A stretch of 64,000 nt of DNA from Rhizobium sp. Root1334 (GCF_001426665.1 NZ_LMEY01000001.1:440054-504053), one strand, 5' to 3'; positions 45,845 through 55,109 are shown, numbered from the stretch's first letter. Numbers and translations: made by a program. The notes: generated from the letters alone by a model not told the origin.

Positions 45845-46408
45845 ATGACCACCAGAGACCTCGTTCTCATTGCCCTATTCACCGCCATCATCGTCGTTCT
45901 CGGCCTCATTCCGCCGGTGACGCTGGGCTTCATTCCCGTGCCGATCACCGCTCAGTCGATGGGCGTGATGCTGGCAGGCTGCATCATCGGCGCCAAGCGC
46001 GGCGCGCTCGCCTATGTGCTTCTGGTGCTGCTGGTCGCGATCGGGCTGCCGGTTCTCTCCGGCGGCCGTGGCGGCTTGGCCATCATCCAGGGTCCGACCG
46101 GCGGCTTCGTGCTTGGCTGGATCGTTGCCACCTTCGTTACCGGCCTGATCGCCGAGCGGCTGGTCAAGGAAGGCCAGAGCGAAGTCAGGCAGTTTGCCGG
46201 CTTCTTCATTGCCTCAGTCATCGGCGGCATTGGCGTGCTCTATGCCATCGGCATGCCCTGGGTGACTGCCGTCACCGGTACGCCGCTGTCAGCCGTCGCT
46301 ACGGGTTCGCTTGCCTTCATTCCGGGCGACATCGTCAAGGCCGTGATTGCAACATTGGCCGCCCGCGCGGTTCTCGCCGGTTATCCGCTGCTGCACGCAC
46401 GCGCCTGA
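45845..46408 (+). CDS. bioY: Biotin transporter substrate-binding subunit
   Basis: 187 residues with six membrane helices, the biotin-binding S component. Typical stretches are LIPPVTLGFIPVPITAQSMGVML (in two pieces near 21-43), SGGRGGLAIIQGPTGGFVLG and the closing IPGDIVKAVIA. AAAGGA lies ahead of the ATG. It completes bioMNY, with 82 bases after bioN. Confidence 0.96.
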   Translation: MTTRDLVLIALFTAIIVVLGLIPPVTLGFIPVPITAQSMGVMLAGCIIGAKRGALAYVLLVLLVAIGLPVLSGGRGGLAIIQGPTGGFVLGWIVATFVTGLIAERLVKEGQSEVRQFAGFFIASVIGGIGVLYAIGMPWVTAVTGTPLSAVATGSLAFIPGDIVKAVIATLAARAVLAGYPLLHARA

Positions 46409-46413
46409 GCGCC

Positions 46414-47406
46414 GTGGCCGTTCATCTTGCAGCCGTTGTGGAAAATTATGGTCGGCCGGAGGATGTAATCCGGCTTGCCAGACGGCCGCGCCCGGACCTT
46501 GCACCGGGCATGGTGGAAATCGCCATCGAACGTGCGGCGGTCAATCCTTCCGATCTGATCCCCGTGACCGGCGCCTATAGCAATCGCACCGTACTGCCGT
46601 TCGTTCCCGGCTTCGAGGGCGTCGGCACCGTTAGCCGCATCGGCGCCGGTGTCAGCGGCCTGAAATCCGGCGACCGCGTGCTGCCGCTCGGGGCGAGTGG
46701 CCTGTGGCAGAGCTATGTCCAGCGCCCGGCAGAGTGGTGTTTTGCTGTTCCGGATGACCTTTCGGCCGACCAGGCCACAACCGCCTATATCAATCCGATG
46801 ACCACGTTGCGGCTGATCGCGGAATTGAAGGCTCATTTTGGTGGTTCTTACGGACTTTCGGGCCGCAGGATCGGCGTCACAGCGGCCGGCTCCGCGATCG
46901 GGCGGATGCTGCTAATGACACTGTCTGCCGAGGGTGCCGAGGTGATCGCCATCGTTCGCAGTGAAGCAACCGCTGCCCGTCTGCCAGCCCTGCCGGGTCT
47001 TCAAACCTGGGTGACCGGGCAGCAACTGGCCGGCAAGGATGTGGTTTTCGACGCGCTCGTCGATGCCGTCGGAGGCGAGACCGGCGGCCACCTGCTCCGG
47101 CATCATCTCTCTCCCGGCGGAGCCTTCCTGCAATATGGCGCGCTCAGCGGCGCACCGATTGCCCAGTCAGCCATTTCGGCGCGGCCGGATGTGCGCTTCT
47201 CCTTCCTTTGGCTGCGCTCCTTCATTCACGCGGCTGGAAGACAGGCAATTTCCAATGCGCTTGCCCAGTGTTTTGACGGGATCCGCGACGGCTCGATGGT
47301 GAGCCACATCGCCGCGACCTATCCGTTGTCGCGGCTTGACGAGGCACTTGTCCACCAGAGCGCCCCAGACCGGCGCGGCAAGATCCTCCTTGACCCGCGC
47401 TGTTGA
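46414..47406 (+). CDS. Zinc-independent MDR oxidoreductase (quinone/2-enoyl reductase-like)
   Basis: 330 residues of the medium-chain dehydrogenase superfamily: a GroES-like N-terminal domain (VNPSDLIPVTGAY, PFVPGFEGVGTV) and a Rossmann domain (about 140-290). Zinc-ligand cysteines of alcohol dehydrogenases are absent, and the NPMTTLRLI block resembles mitochondrial 2-enoyl thioester reductases. It likely reduces an enoyl or quinone substrate with NADPH. The start is GTG 46414, 5 bases after bioY, without a clear ribosome site, so translation may be coupled. Confidence 0.85.
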   Translation: MAVHLAAVVENYGRPEDVIRLARRPRPDLAPGMVEIAIERAAVNPSDLIPVTGAYSNRTVLPFVPGFEGVGTVSRIGAGVSGLKSGDRVLPLGASGLWQSYVQRPAEWCFAVPDDLSADQATTAYINPMTTLRLIAELKAHFGGSYGLSGRRIGVTAAGSAIGRMLLMTLSAEGAEVIAIVRSEATAARLPALPGLQTWVTGQQLAGKDVVFDALVDAVGGETGGHLLRHHLSPGGAFLQYGALSGAPIAQSAISARPDVRFSFLWLRSFIHAAGRQAISNALAQCFDGIRDGSMVSHIAATYPLSRLDEALVHQSAPDRRGKILLDPRC

Positions 47407-47469
47407 AAACACCGCAAACGCCCTACCTAAAGCATGGACCTCGACCCCCTGAAGCCATAGGTTCCCGCC

Positions 47470-48396
47470 ATGACCACGATCCTGTTCGAAAACCCGATCT
47501 TTCTGGAACACAAGGTTCCGGAAGGCCATCCGGAGCGGCCCGACCGGCTGAAGGCGCTCAACCTTGCGCTGGAGCATGAGCGGTTTTCGCCGCTGTCGCG
47601 GCTTGAGGCGCCGCAGGGCAATGAGGATCTGGTGCTGCTTGCCCATCCGGAGCAGCATCTGCGCACCGTCATGTCCGCCATACCAGAAGAAGGCATCAAC
47701 GCCGTAGAGGCCGACACCTATGCCAGTCCCGCCAGCCTGCAGGCCGCACTGAGCGGGATTGGTGGCGCTGTCGCGGCAGTCGATGCGGTGTTTTCCGGCA
47801 AGGCCGACAATGTCTTCGTCGCCTCGCGCCCGCCCGGCCATCATGCCGAGAAGAACAAGGCGATGGGCTTCTGCTTCTTCAACAACATCGCCATCGCCGC
47901 CCGCCATGCCCAGCAGAGATATGGGGCCGAGCGTATCGCGATCGTTGACTGGGACGTGCATCACGGCAACGGCACGCAGGACATCTTCTGGGATGATCCA
48001 TCGGTGCTGTTCTGCTCGACGCACCAGATGCCGCTTTATCCCGGCAGCGGCGCCAAGACCGAGACGGGTGCCGGCAATATCGTCAATGCGCCACTGTCGC
48101 CCGACACCGGCAGCGAGCATTTTCGCGAGGCGTTCAAGTCGCGCGTCCTGACGGCGCTGGATGATTTCCGCCCGGATTTCATTCTGATCTCGGCCGGGTT
48201 CGACGCCCATCACCGCGACCCCTTGGCACAGATCAATCTCACCGCCGAGGATTTCGACTGGGCGACCGGGCGCCTGCTCGACGTCGCTGGAAAAACCGCA
48301 AACAACCGCATCGTCAGCTTGCTGGAAGGCGGCTACGATCTTCAAGGGCTGGCCGAATCGGCCGCGACCCACATCTACCGCCTGATGAGAGGATGA
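47470..48396 (+). CDS. Histone-deacetylase-fold amidohydrolase
   Basis: 308 residues of the arginase/deacetylase superfamily (HDAC, AcuC, acetylpolyamine amidohydrolase). The catalytic His pair is His124-His125 (PPGHHAE), and the zinc ligands are Asp162 and His164 ([11 protein letters not shown]) and Asp245 (SAGFDAHH); the late Tyr is in EGGYDL. The bacterial substrate may be an acetylated polyamine or protein. Its TGA overlaps the first ATG of xseB, so they are cotranscribed. Confidence 0.93.
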   Translation: MTTILFENPIFLEHKVPEGHPERPDRLKALNLALEHERFSPLSRLEAPQGNEDLVLLAHPEQHLRTVMSAIPEEGINAVEADTYASPASLQAALSGIGGAVAAVDAVFSGKADNVFVASRPPGHHAEKNKAMGFCFFNNIAIAARHAQQRYGAERIAIVDWDVHHGNGTQDIFWDDPSVLFCSTHQMPLYPGSGAKTETGAGNIVNAPLSPDTGSEHFREAFKSRVLTALDDFRPDFILISAGFDAHHRDPLAQINLTAEDFDWATGRLLDVAGKTANNRIVSLLEGGYDLQGLAESAATHIYRLMRG

Positions 48397-48398
48397 CC

Positions 48399-48650
48399 AT
48401 GACCACCGCTGCACAAACCGACGTATCCACCCTCTCCTTCGAAAAGGCCGTCGAAGAACTCGAAGCCATCGTCTCGGCACTGGAGCGCGGTGACGTGGCG
48501 CTCGACAAGTCGATCGAGATCTACGAGCGCGGCGAAGCGCTGAAGAAACATTGCGAGGCGCTACTCGGCGCCGCCGAAAACCGCATCGAAAAGATCAGGC
48601 TCGACCGGGCCGGAAAGCCGCAGGGCGTCGAGCCGCTTGACGGGGAGTAA
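48399..48650 (+). CDS. xseB: Exodeoxyribonuclease VII small subunit
   Basis: 83 residues. Small subunit of ExoVII, which degrades single-stranded DNA with XseA. The family signature is clear: [37 protein letters not shown] in sequence, a pair of helices. I chose ATG 48399, 6 bases after GAGAGG, over ATG 48393, which overlaps the deacetylase stop. The large subunit is not in the window. Confidence 0.95.
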   Translation: MTTAAQTDVSTLSFEKAVEELEAIVSALERGDVALDKSIEIYERGEALKKHCEALLGAAENRIEKIRLDRAGKPQGVEPLDGE

Positions 48651-48662
48651 GCGGTTCCCAAG

Positions 48663-49013
48663 CTATAGGGCGATTGTCGTTCTGATTTCATCATAGCCTG
48701 CATGCAGGCCTTTGGCATCGTGTTCGATCAGGCCGGCTTTCGACAAAATCTCCACATCCTCGTGAACACGCCGATAGTCCCGGCCCAGGCTGCGCGCCAG
48801 TGCGGCAATGCTGGCCTGTGGATGACGGCGCAGATGACGCAGCAGCTCAAGACGTTTTGTCGTCATTGTCTGTGACAACGCATCCCAGTTCACAAAGGTC
48901 AGGTGATCTTCCGAAACAGCCTCGCCCTTTTCCGCGCGATGCCATGCGTCCGCGACCCTCTTCTGAAGGTCATCAAAAGAGCCGCCAATATGAAGCTGTA
49001 CGTCCTTGCTCAT
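48663..49013 (-). CDS. tumA: Antitoxin, HVO_A0114-type HTH protein (TumA-like)
   Basis: 116 residues. The C-terminal half is a winged helix (MTTKRLELLRHLRRHPQ, SIAALARSLGRDYRRVHEDVEIL, KAGLIEHD) of the HVO_A0114/MarR-like kind. The N-terminal part (about 1-45) probably binds the toxin. It overlaps the toxin gene by 4 bases (ATGA) and is read after it, the order seen in TumE/TumA pairs. It should neutralise the toxin and repress the operon through the palindrome at 49319. Confidence 0.85.
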   Translation of the reverse strand: MSKDVQLHIGGSFDDLQKRVADAWHRAEKGEAVSEDHLTFVNWDALSQTMTTKRLELLRHLRRHPQASIAALARSLGRDYRRVHEDVEILSKAGLIEHDAKGLHAGYDEIRTTIAL

Positions 49014-49300
49014 ATCCGTTCTCCTCTTACTTTTTCGACATCCAGCCGGAAATCGGCCAGCAGCTGTTCAATGGAAACAAACGCATAACCCTCTTCGCGG
49101 TCATCATAGTGGCGATGATCGCCCTTGCCGCGCTCGTTGTCATATCCAACAATTCTCTCGCCTGGGCGGCCGTAAAACAGAGAATATTTGAGAAAGTGCG
49201 ACGCTGGCGGAACGGATACCGGCACGTGCCAAACCTTGATCTCAAGGATCGCACCATCCTGAAAAATTAGCCGATCACGGATGATCAATGTCGCTTTCAT
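49010..49300 (-). CDS. tumE: Toxin of the TumE family (DUF6516)
   Basis: 96 residues with the TumE/DUF6516 pattern: ILEIKVWHVPVSVP, FLKYSLFYGRPGERIVGYDNERGKGDHRHY (in two halves), and FVSIEQLLADF. The family is a type II toxin thought to act on RNA or translation; the conserved DNERGKGDH patch is the probable active site. The ATG at 49300 is 8 bases after a predicted -10, so the transcript may be almost leaderless. The antitoxin gene follows with a 4-base overlap. Confidence 0.85.
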   Translation of the reverse strand: MKATLIIRDRLIFQDGAILEIKVWHVPVSVPPASHFLKYSLFYGRPGERIVGYDNERGKGDHRHYDDREEGYAFVSIEQLLADFRLDVEKVRGERI

Positions 49301-49308
49301 TCTTCAAA

Positions 49309-49337
49309 ATATGTCATGTGACGCCATATGGCGTCAA
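49309..49337 (-). promoter_or_regulatory. Predicted tumE-tumA promoter
   Basis: Read leftward, TTGACG (49337-49332) and ACATAT (49314-49309) are 17 bases apart, a good sigma70-type pair. The -10 ends 8 bases before the tumE ATG. Confidence 0.6.
49319..49336. promoter_or_regulatory. Perfect 18-bp palindrome, likely TumA operator
   Basis: TGACGCCATATGGCGTCA is completely symmetric and covers the -35 and most of the spacer of the tumE promoter, which fits autorepression by the antitoxin. Confidence 0.7.
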
Positions 49338-49422
49338 GCGCCATAAATACGTGAGAGGACACTGGTAGTTTTCCTGCTGCGGGCCTACCTTAGGGTCAAT
49401 ATGAACCGACGAGGACCAGCCC

Positions 49423-50346
49423 ATGAGCTTCTTTCCCGGACCAGACCCCGAAGCTGGTGATGCACCGGCCTGTGATGCGATCGAGCATCTGATCATTCCG
49501 CGCACCAGCGACATCGGCAATCTGCAGGTACGCCGGGCGTTGCCGACGGCAAAGCGGCGGCTGGTCGGGCCGTTCATCTTCTTTGACCGGATGGGACCGG
49601 CGCTTCTCAAGGCAGGACAAGCGCTGGACGTGCGGCCGCATCCGCATATCGGGCTTTCGACGGTCACCTACCTGTTCGACGGTGAGATCAAGCATCGCGA
49701 TAGCCTCGGCACCGAAATGGTTATCGCGCCCGGCGACCTCAACCTGATGACGGCGGGGCGCGGTATCGTGCACTCCGAGCGCTCGCCCGAAAACCTGCGC
49801 GGCAAACCGCAATCGATCTCCGGCCTGCAGACCTGGCTTGCCCTGCCCGACCAATACGAGGAAATCGATCCGATCTTTGCCCATACCGAAAAACGCGACC
49901 TGCCCTCCTTCAACATGGACGGGCTGGAAGGTCGGGTCGTCATCGGCCAGTTCGAAGGGATGAGGTCGCCGGTTTCGGTGTTTTCCGACACGATCTATGT
50001 CGATCTGCGGATCGAGCCTGGCCGGAGCGCGCCGTTTGCTGCCGAGTGGGAAGAGCGCGCGCTCTATATCCTTGAGGGCGAGGCGATCATTGCGGGCGAT
50101 CATTTTGCCGACAATCAACTGCTGGTTTTGCGGGCGGGCGATGCGATCACGATCACGGCGGGCCTAGCGGGCTGTCATATCATGCTGTTCGGGGGTGCCG
50201 CCCTTGGCTCTGCCCGGCATATCTGGTGGAATTTCGTTTCCTCGTCCAAGGAGCGGATCGAACAGGCCAAGGAGGAATGGCGAACGGGCCGTTTCGACAT
50301 CGTCCCGGGGGACGAGGAAGAGTTTATCCCTTTGCCGGAGCGGTAA
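49423..50346 (+). CDS. Pirin family protein
   Basis: 307 residues with two cupin domains. The N-terminal metal site has the pirin pattern RPHPHIGLSTVTYLFDGEIKHRDSLG in consecutive parts (His73, His75, His near 96), with GRGIVHSE supplying the next ligand. Some pirins act as quercetin dioxygenases and others as redox-sensitive regulators; which applies here cannot be told. It starts at an ATG after a GGACCAGCCC leader and reads divergently from tumE. Confidence 0.92.
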   Translation: MSFFPGPDPEAGDAPACDAIEHLIIPRTSDIGNLQVRRALPTAKRRLVGPFIFFDRMGPALLKAGQALDVRPHPHIGLSTVTYLFDGEIKHRDSLGTEMVIAPGDLNLMTAGRGIVHSERSPENLRGKPQSISGLQTWLALPDQYEEIDPIFAHTEKRDLPSFNMDGLEGRVVIGQFEGMRSPVSVFSDTIYVDLRIEPGRSAPFAAEWEERALYILEGEAIIAGDHFADNQLLVLRAGDAITITAGLAGCHIMLFGGAALGSARHIWWNFVSSSKERIEQAKEEWRTGRFDIVPGDEEEFIPLPER

Positions 50347-50485
50347 TATTGGTTAAACTCGCAGCGTGCCGCAAGAAAACCGGTTTTTGCAATCCATAAC
50401 GATTCTGTTTAAAGACGCGGTTCCCAGCGGACACCAACACTAGACATCGCGGTTCCCTTGAAGGCGCGAGAACGAAGGCCTTAGC

Positions 50486-52423
50486 GTGACACAATTGCCA
50501 GTCCATCCAATGCCGGCGACCCCTCTTCTCGATCAGGTTGTTTATCCCGATGATTTGAAGAGGATCGAAGACAAGGACTTGCCGCAACTGGCAGCCGAAC
50601 TGCGCTCGGAGATGATCGATGCGGTGTCGCGTACCGGCGGCCATCTGGGTGCCGGTCTTGGCGTCGTCGAACTGACCATCGCCATCCACAAGGTCTTCAA
50701 CACACCGCATGACCGGCTGATCTTCGATGTCGGTCATCAATGTTATCCGCACAAGATCCTCACCGGCCGCCGTGACCGTATCCGCACGTTGCGCCAGGAG
50801 GACGGCTTGTCCGGCTTCACACGGCGCGCCGAAAGCGAATACGACCCCTTTGGCGCGGCCCATTCCTCGACCTCGATTTCCGCCGGTCTCGGCATGGCGG
50901 TGGCAGCCGATCTCTCCGGCGAGCATCGCAATGTCATTTCCGTCATCGGCGATGGCGCAATGTCGGCCGGCATGGCCTACGAGGCACTCAACAATGCCGG
51001 CGCGCTGGATGCGCGGCTGATCGTCATTCTCAATGACAACGACATGTCGATCGCCCCGCCGACAGGCGCGATGAGCGCCTATCTGGCCCGCCTTGCCTCC
51101 GGCCGCACCTACATGGGCTTTCGCGATCTCGGCAAAAAGCTGACGGCCTATCTCGGCAAGAAGGTCGACCGGGCGATTACCCGCGCCGTCGAGCACGCGC
51201 GCGGTTATGTCACGGGCGGAACACTATTCGAAGAGATGGGCTTTTACCATATCGGCCCGATTGACGGCCATTCCTTCGAGCATCTGTTGCCGGTGCTGCG
51301 CAATGTGCGCGACAATTCCAATGGTCCGGTGCTGATCCATGTGGTGACACAGAAGGGCAAGGGTTACCCGCCCGCCGAAGCTGCAGCGGACAAGTATCAC
51401 GGCGTCAACACATTCGACGTCATCACCGGCGCGCAGGCGAAAGCCAAGCCGAATGCCCCGGCCTATACATCCGTCTTTGCCGAGGCGCTGACGCAGGAAG
51501 CGGGCTATGACGACAAGATCGTCGCGGTTACCGCCGCCATGCCGTCCGGCACCGGCCTCGACAAGTTTGCGCTGGCCCATCCCTCCCGCTGTTTCGATGT
51601 CGGCATTGCCGAGCAGCATGCGGTCACCTTTGCGGCGGGGCTGGCGTCTGAAGGCTACAGGCCGTTCTGTGCGCTCTATTCCACCTTCCTGCAGCGCGGG
51701 TATGACCAGGTGGTGCATGACGTGGCGATCCAGGGCCTGCCGGTCCGTTTCCCGATCGACCGTGCCGGCTTTGTCGGCGCCGATGGCCCGACCCATGCCG
51801 GTTCGTTCGATACGACCTATCTCGCCACCCTGCCCGGCTTCGTCGTGATGGCGGCCGCCGACGAAGCGGAACTCAAGCATATGGTGCGCACCGCCGCAGC
51901 CTATGACGCAGGTCCGATCTCGTTCCGTTATCCACGTGGCGAGGGCGTTGGCGTGGAAATGCCGGAGCGTGGCCAGATCCTTGAAATCGGCAAGGGCCGA
52001 GTGATGAAGCAGGGCTCGAAGGTGGCGCTGCTTTCGTTCGGTACGCGTCTCGCCGATTGCCTGCTTGCCGCCGAAGATCTCGATGCCGCCGGGCTTTCGA
52101 CGACGGTCGTCGATGCCCGCTTTGCAAAACCGCTCGACCACGATCTGATCCGCCAGTTGGCCAGGCATCACGAAGTGCTGATCACTATCGAGGAAGGCGC
52201 CGTCGGCGGCTTCGGCAGCCATGTGCTGCAATTCCTCGCCCATGAAGGCCTGCTCGACAACGGCCTGAAAATCCGGCCGCTGGTTCTTCCGGATATCTGG
52301 ATGGAACAGGCCAAGCCTGAAGCCATGTATGCCAGGTCGGGCCTCGACCGCGCCGGCATCGTTTCGACCGTGTTCAAGACGCTCGGGCAGAAGCAGCAGA
52401 TCGGCTCAAGCGTCGCAGGCTGA
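50486..52423 (+). CDS. dxs: 1-Deoxy-D-xylulose-5-phosphate synthase
   Basis: 645 residues. It condenses pyruvate and glyceraldehyde 3-phosphate with thiamine diphosphate, the first step of the MEP pathway that ends with IspH (17504). Motifs are [27 protein letters not shown], the ThDP/Mg loop [18 protein letters not shown], and the transketolase-like [15 protein letters not shown]. The start is GTG 50486 with AAGG 8 bases upstream. A strong terminator follows at 52470. Confidence 0.97.
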   Translation: MTQLPVHPMPATPLLDQVVYPDDLKRIEDKDLPQLAAELRSEMIDAVSRTGGHLGAGLGVVELTIAIHKVFNTPHDRLIFDVGHQCYPHKILTGRRDRIRTLRQEDGLSGFTRRAESEYDPFGAAHSSTSISAGLGMAVAADLSGEHRNVISVIGDGAMSAGMAYEALNNAGALDARLIVILNDNDMSIAPPTGAMSAYLARLASGRTYMGFRDLGKKLTAYLGKKVDRAITRAVEHARGYVTGGTLFEEMGFYHIGPIDGHSFEHLLPVLRNVRDNSNGPVLIHVVTQKGKGYPPAEAAADKYHGVNTFDVITGAQAKAKPNAPAYTSVFAEALTQEAGYDDKIVAVTAAMPSGTGLDKFALAHPSRCFDVGIAEQHAVTFAAGLASEGYRPFCALYSTFLQRGYDQVVHDVAIQGLPVRFPIDRAGFVGADGPTHAGSFDTTYLATLPGFVVMAAADEAELKHMVRTAAAYDAGPISFRYPRGEGVGVEMPERGQILEIGKGRVMKQGSKVALLSFGTRLADCLLAAEDLDAAGLSTTVVDARFAKPLDHDLIRQLARHHEVLITIEEGAVGGFGSHVLQFLAHEGLLDNGLKIRPLVLPDIWMEQAKPEAMYARSGLDRAGIVSTVFKTLGQKQQIGSSVAG

Positions 52424-52469
52424 TTGCTGGGCATTGGCTCACACGACCGGTTTTACCGATATCAACGAT

Positions 52470-52509
52470 ACCAGCCCTGCGCGACATACGCAGGGCTGGT
52501 CTTTTTTTT
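52470..52509 (+). terminator. Rho-independent terminator after dxs
   Basis: ACCAGCCCTGCG and CGCAGGGCTGGT form a perfect 12-bp stem with a 7-base loop, followed by C and eight Ts. Confidence 0.95.
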
Positions 52510-52534
52510 GGTTCAGCGCAAAGGGTCGCACCGA

Positions 52535-53275
52535 TCAGATATTGGCACCACCATCAATGGTAATGCTTGAGCCGGTGATGAAGCGGCTTTCCTCTCCAGC
52601 AAGAAATGTCACCAGAGCAGCGATGTCCTGGGCCTTGCCGAAGCGAGGAATGGCCATCAGGGCAAGCTGCGGTTCGGCGTGATCACCATGGGCCGGATTC
52701 ATGTCGGTGTCGGTGGAGCCAGGCTGGACGATGTTGACAGTGATCTCTTGCGGCCCGAGATCGCGTGCCAAGGCCTTGGTCAGCCCGACCAGCGCGAACT
52801 TGCTGGTTGAATAGATACTGAGGCCGGAGAATGGCACCTGTTCTCCGAGATTGCTGCCGATGAAGATGATGCGGCCGCCCTGCCCCATCACCGCTGCTGC
52901 CGCCTTGGAGGCGACGAAGCTGGCGCGGACGTGAATGCTCATGACGCGGTCAAACTCTTCCAGCGTCGCGGTATCGATCGTATCGACCGAGAAGACGCCG
53001 GCGCTGTTGACGAGAATATCGAGACTGCCAAGCCTCGCGTGAGCCTCTGCCACGGCCGCCTCGACGGCTGCCGCATCGAGATTGTCGGCCTTGATGGCAA
53101 GCGCCCTGCGCCCGAGTTTCTCGATAGCGCTGACGACTTCCTCTGCCTTGCCGGGAGCGCTTGCATAGGTGATGGCGACATCGGCACCATCCCTGGCAAG
53201 TGCCAGCGCAATGGCCGCACCGATCCCCCGGCTACCACCGGTGACGAAAGCAACTTTATTGTTCAAGCGAGACAC
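52535..53275 (-). CDS. SDR family oxidoreductase
   Basis: 246 residues, classical short-chain dehydrogenase. The nucleotide motif is TGGSRGIGAAIA (about 11-22), NSAG follows near 90, and the catalytic Ser/Tyr/Lys are in GSNLG and YSTSK. The substrate is unknown. GTG 53275 has AAAGGA 6-8 bases upstream. It is divergent from a TetR gene and shares with it two matching operator sites, so the TetR protein very likely controls it. Confidence 0.9.
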   Translation of the reverse strand: MSRLNNKVAFVTGGSRGIGAAIALALARDGADVAITYASAPGKAEEVVSAIEKLGRRALAIKADNLDAAAVEAAVAEAHARLGSLDILVNSAGVFSVDTIDTATLEEFDRVMSIHVRASFVASKAAAAVMGQGGRIIFIGSNLGEQVPFSGLSIYSTSKFALVGLTKALARDLGPQEITVNIVQPGSTDTDMNPAHGDHAEPQLALMAIPRFGKAQDIAALVTFLAGEESRFITGSSITIDGGANI

Positions 53276-53287
53276 GACATTTCCTTT

Positions 53288-53303
53288 TGTAACGATCGAT
53301 ACA
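53288..53303. promoter_or_regulatory. Probable TetR operator, SDR-proximal
   Basis: TGTAACGATCGATACA is TGTAtC-N4-GATACA with one mismatch. It lies between the predicted SDR -10 and the SDR start. Confidence 0.6.
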
Positions 53304-53305
53304 TA

Positions 53306-53335
53306 TATGTAGTCAGCATTGCCTGCCGTCGTCAA
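53306..53335 (-). promoter_or_regulatory. Predicted SDR gene promoter
   Basis: Read leftward, TTGACG (53335-53330) is followed after 17-18 bases by CTACAT/TACATA (53312-53306). Confidence 0.5.
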
Positions 53336-53347
53336 TTGATTTATGTA
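53319..53347 (+). promoter_or_regulatory. Predicted tetR-type gene promoter
   Basis: TTGCCT (53319-53324) and TATGTA (53342-53347) are 17 bases apart. The -10 overlaps the operator at 53344. Confidence 0.5.
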
Positions 53348-53359
53348 TCGAATGATACA
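53344..53359. promoter_or_regulatory. Probable TetR operator, regulator-proximal
   Basis: TGTATCGAATGATACA is a perfect TGTATC-N4-GATACA palindrome over the -10 of the regulator gene, suited to autorepression. Confidence 0.7.
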
Positions 53360-53372
53360 GAAAGGAATTTCG

Positions 53373-53981
53373 ATGTCTCAAAGAGGCCGCCCGCGCACCT
53401 TCGACAGCGATGCAGCACTGAGGCGGGCAATGCTGGTCTTCTGGGAAAAAGGCTATGAGGCGACATCCATGGCCGATCTGACGGCGGCGATGCAGATCGG
53501 TGCGCCGAGCCTTTATGCAGCCTTCGGCAACAAGGCCGATCTGTTCGCAGCAGCTCTCAAGACCTACAAGGCCGAGATCGGGCTGGAGATATGGAACGCC
53601 CTGTCAAAGGCTGTGACGGCACGGCAGGCCTTTGCCGATTTCCTGCAGCAGACTGCCCTGGCCTATGCCCAGCCGGATACGCCACGCGGCTGCATGATTG
53701 CGCTTGGTGTCCTGAATGGCGACACGGACGCCGTTTCCACCTGTGAATTGTTGCGGCATTGCCGGTTGGAAAACGCCACCCTGCTGCGCGCGCGGCTGGA
53801 GGAAGGCGTCCGCGACGGCGAGATTGCGCCTACGGCAGATTGCCAGAAAATCGCCGATTTTTATGCAACGGTCCAGCACGGCATGTCGATTACCGCGCGC
53901 GACGGCGCGACTCTGGCTTCGCTCCAAAGCACGGCAGATGCGGCAATGGCCGCCTGGGACGCACTGACCGCACCGCGATAA
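53373..53981 (+). CDS. TetR-family transcriptional regulator
   Basis: 202 residues. The N-terminal helix-turn-helix is typical: GRPRTFDSDAALRRAMLVFWEKGYEATSMADLTAAM in sequence, then GAPSLYAAFGNKADLF. The C-terminal ligand-binding part resembles the YcdC/AefR-like subgroup. ATG 53373 has AAAGGAA 7 bases upstream; the earlier in-frame ATG at 53343 overlaps the -10. It is the likely repressor of itself and the divergent SDR gene. Confidence 0.92.
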   Translation: MSQRGRPRTFDSDAALRRAMLVFWEKGYEATSMADLTAAMQIGAPSLYAAFGNKADLFAAALKTYKAEIGLEIWNALSKAVTARQAFADFLQQTALAYAQPDTPRGCMIALGVLNGDTDAVSTCELLRHCRLENATLLRARLEEGVRDGEIAPTADCQKIADFYATVQHGMSITARDGATLASLQSTADAAMAAWDALTAPR

Positions 53982-54005
53982 AGCAGGTCCCCACAGGCGC
54001 TGAAT

Positions 54006-55109
54006 TCAGATGGCGCGGCGCAAGCCATAAGATGCGGCTCCAACCCGGGCAGTCCTTCGGACTTCGAGCATCCAGCCGATTGCCAGCTGCAGCGCACAAC
54101 CGATGGCAAGCAACAACAGTTGCAGCGCGATCGGCATGCCGGGATCGAGTGTCATCAACACCACGGCACCGAACGACAGAAGGATACCGGCAGAAAAGAC
54201 GGCCAGGCTGTGCCGCCCGGCGGCACAGACGAGCCTCATGGCCGGATGATCGGCGGTGGCTTTGACGGCGCGAATATTCCAGGCGAGATAAAGGATCGCC
54301 AGAACATTGATGATCCGCAAAGGGCCGTCATTGATCTTGGACACCAGCTGATGGTGAAGTTCACCAAACGGCGAATCCACGGCCCCGAGATGAAAAGCCA
54401 GATTGAGCGGAATGGCAGCGATAGCAAAAACTGCGGCGGCTGCGAATACCGGGCCATTGTAAGACAAGACGGACTGGCCGCATTTCATGCGTGCCCCCAA
54501 ATATATGCCGATCACGAAGATGAACTGCCACGACAGAGGATCGAAAAACCAGGCCTCTCCTTCGAGGGCTGCGTTGGGGAAATTGATATGGCCAAGGCCC
54601 GCAACGAACCAGATGAGGCAGGAAAGCCCCAAAAGCGCACTTTTCGACCGGTCATGCAGCAGAAACGCGAAAGGAGCGATCAACAGCAGGACGACGTACA
54701 TCGGCAGGATATCGAGATTGCCAGGCATATAACTCAGCGACAGGGCCTGAAGACCATGATGGAGCGGATCCAGCCAAAAATCCGTCATGTCGGCAGGCCA
54801 CGCAGTCTGGTCAAAGGTTCCGATGACAAAAGCCGATATTGTCATCATGATCGCGAAAAGTATGAGATGCACGAAGTAGAGGCGCAAGGCCCGCTTCCAT
54901 GGCCGCTCCAGCTGCAGGCTGGCATACGGACGATAATAGGCGAGCGCGCAGGACATGCCGGCCAATAGTACGAAGACTTCGGAGGCGTCGGAAAATCCGC
55001 GCGACTGCTGGAACGTTGGCGAAAACGTGAACTCTGCATGACCGATGAAAATGAGCAGAAGCGACAAGCCCCGCAGCAGGTCTATTCTGTTCTCCCGTTC
55101 GCCGTTCAT
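54006..55109 (-). CDS. OpgC-like membrane acyltransferase
   Basis: 367 residues with about ten membrane helices. The N-terminus RENRIDLLRGLSLLLIFIGH with the active-site His and the FSDASEVFVLLAGMSCALAY stretch match the OpgC/acyltransferase-3-like family, which adds succinyl or other acyl groups to periplasmic glucans in rhizobia. Whether it acts on cyclic beta-glucan here is inference. ATG 55109 is preferred, though longer starts at 55133 and 55151 are open. It is convergent with the TetR gene. Confidence 0.85.
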   Translation of the reverse strand: MNGERENRIDLLRGLSLLLIFIGHAEFTFSPTFQQSRGFSDASEVFVLLAGMSCALAYYRPYASLQLERPWKRALRLYFVHLILFAIMMTISAFVIGTFDQTAWPADMTDFWLDPLHHGLQALSLSYMPGNLDILPMYVVLLLIAPFAFLLHDRSKSALLGLSCLIWFVAGLGHINFPNAALEGEAWFFDPLSWQFIFVIGIYLGARMKCGQSVLSYNGPVFAAAAVFAIAAIPLNLAFHLGAVDSPFGELHHQLVSKINDGPLRIINVLAILYLAWNIRAVKATADHPAMRLVCAAGRHSLAVFSAGILLSFGAVVLMTLDPGMPIALQLLLLAIGCALQLAIGWMLEVRRTARVGAASYGLRRAI

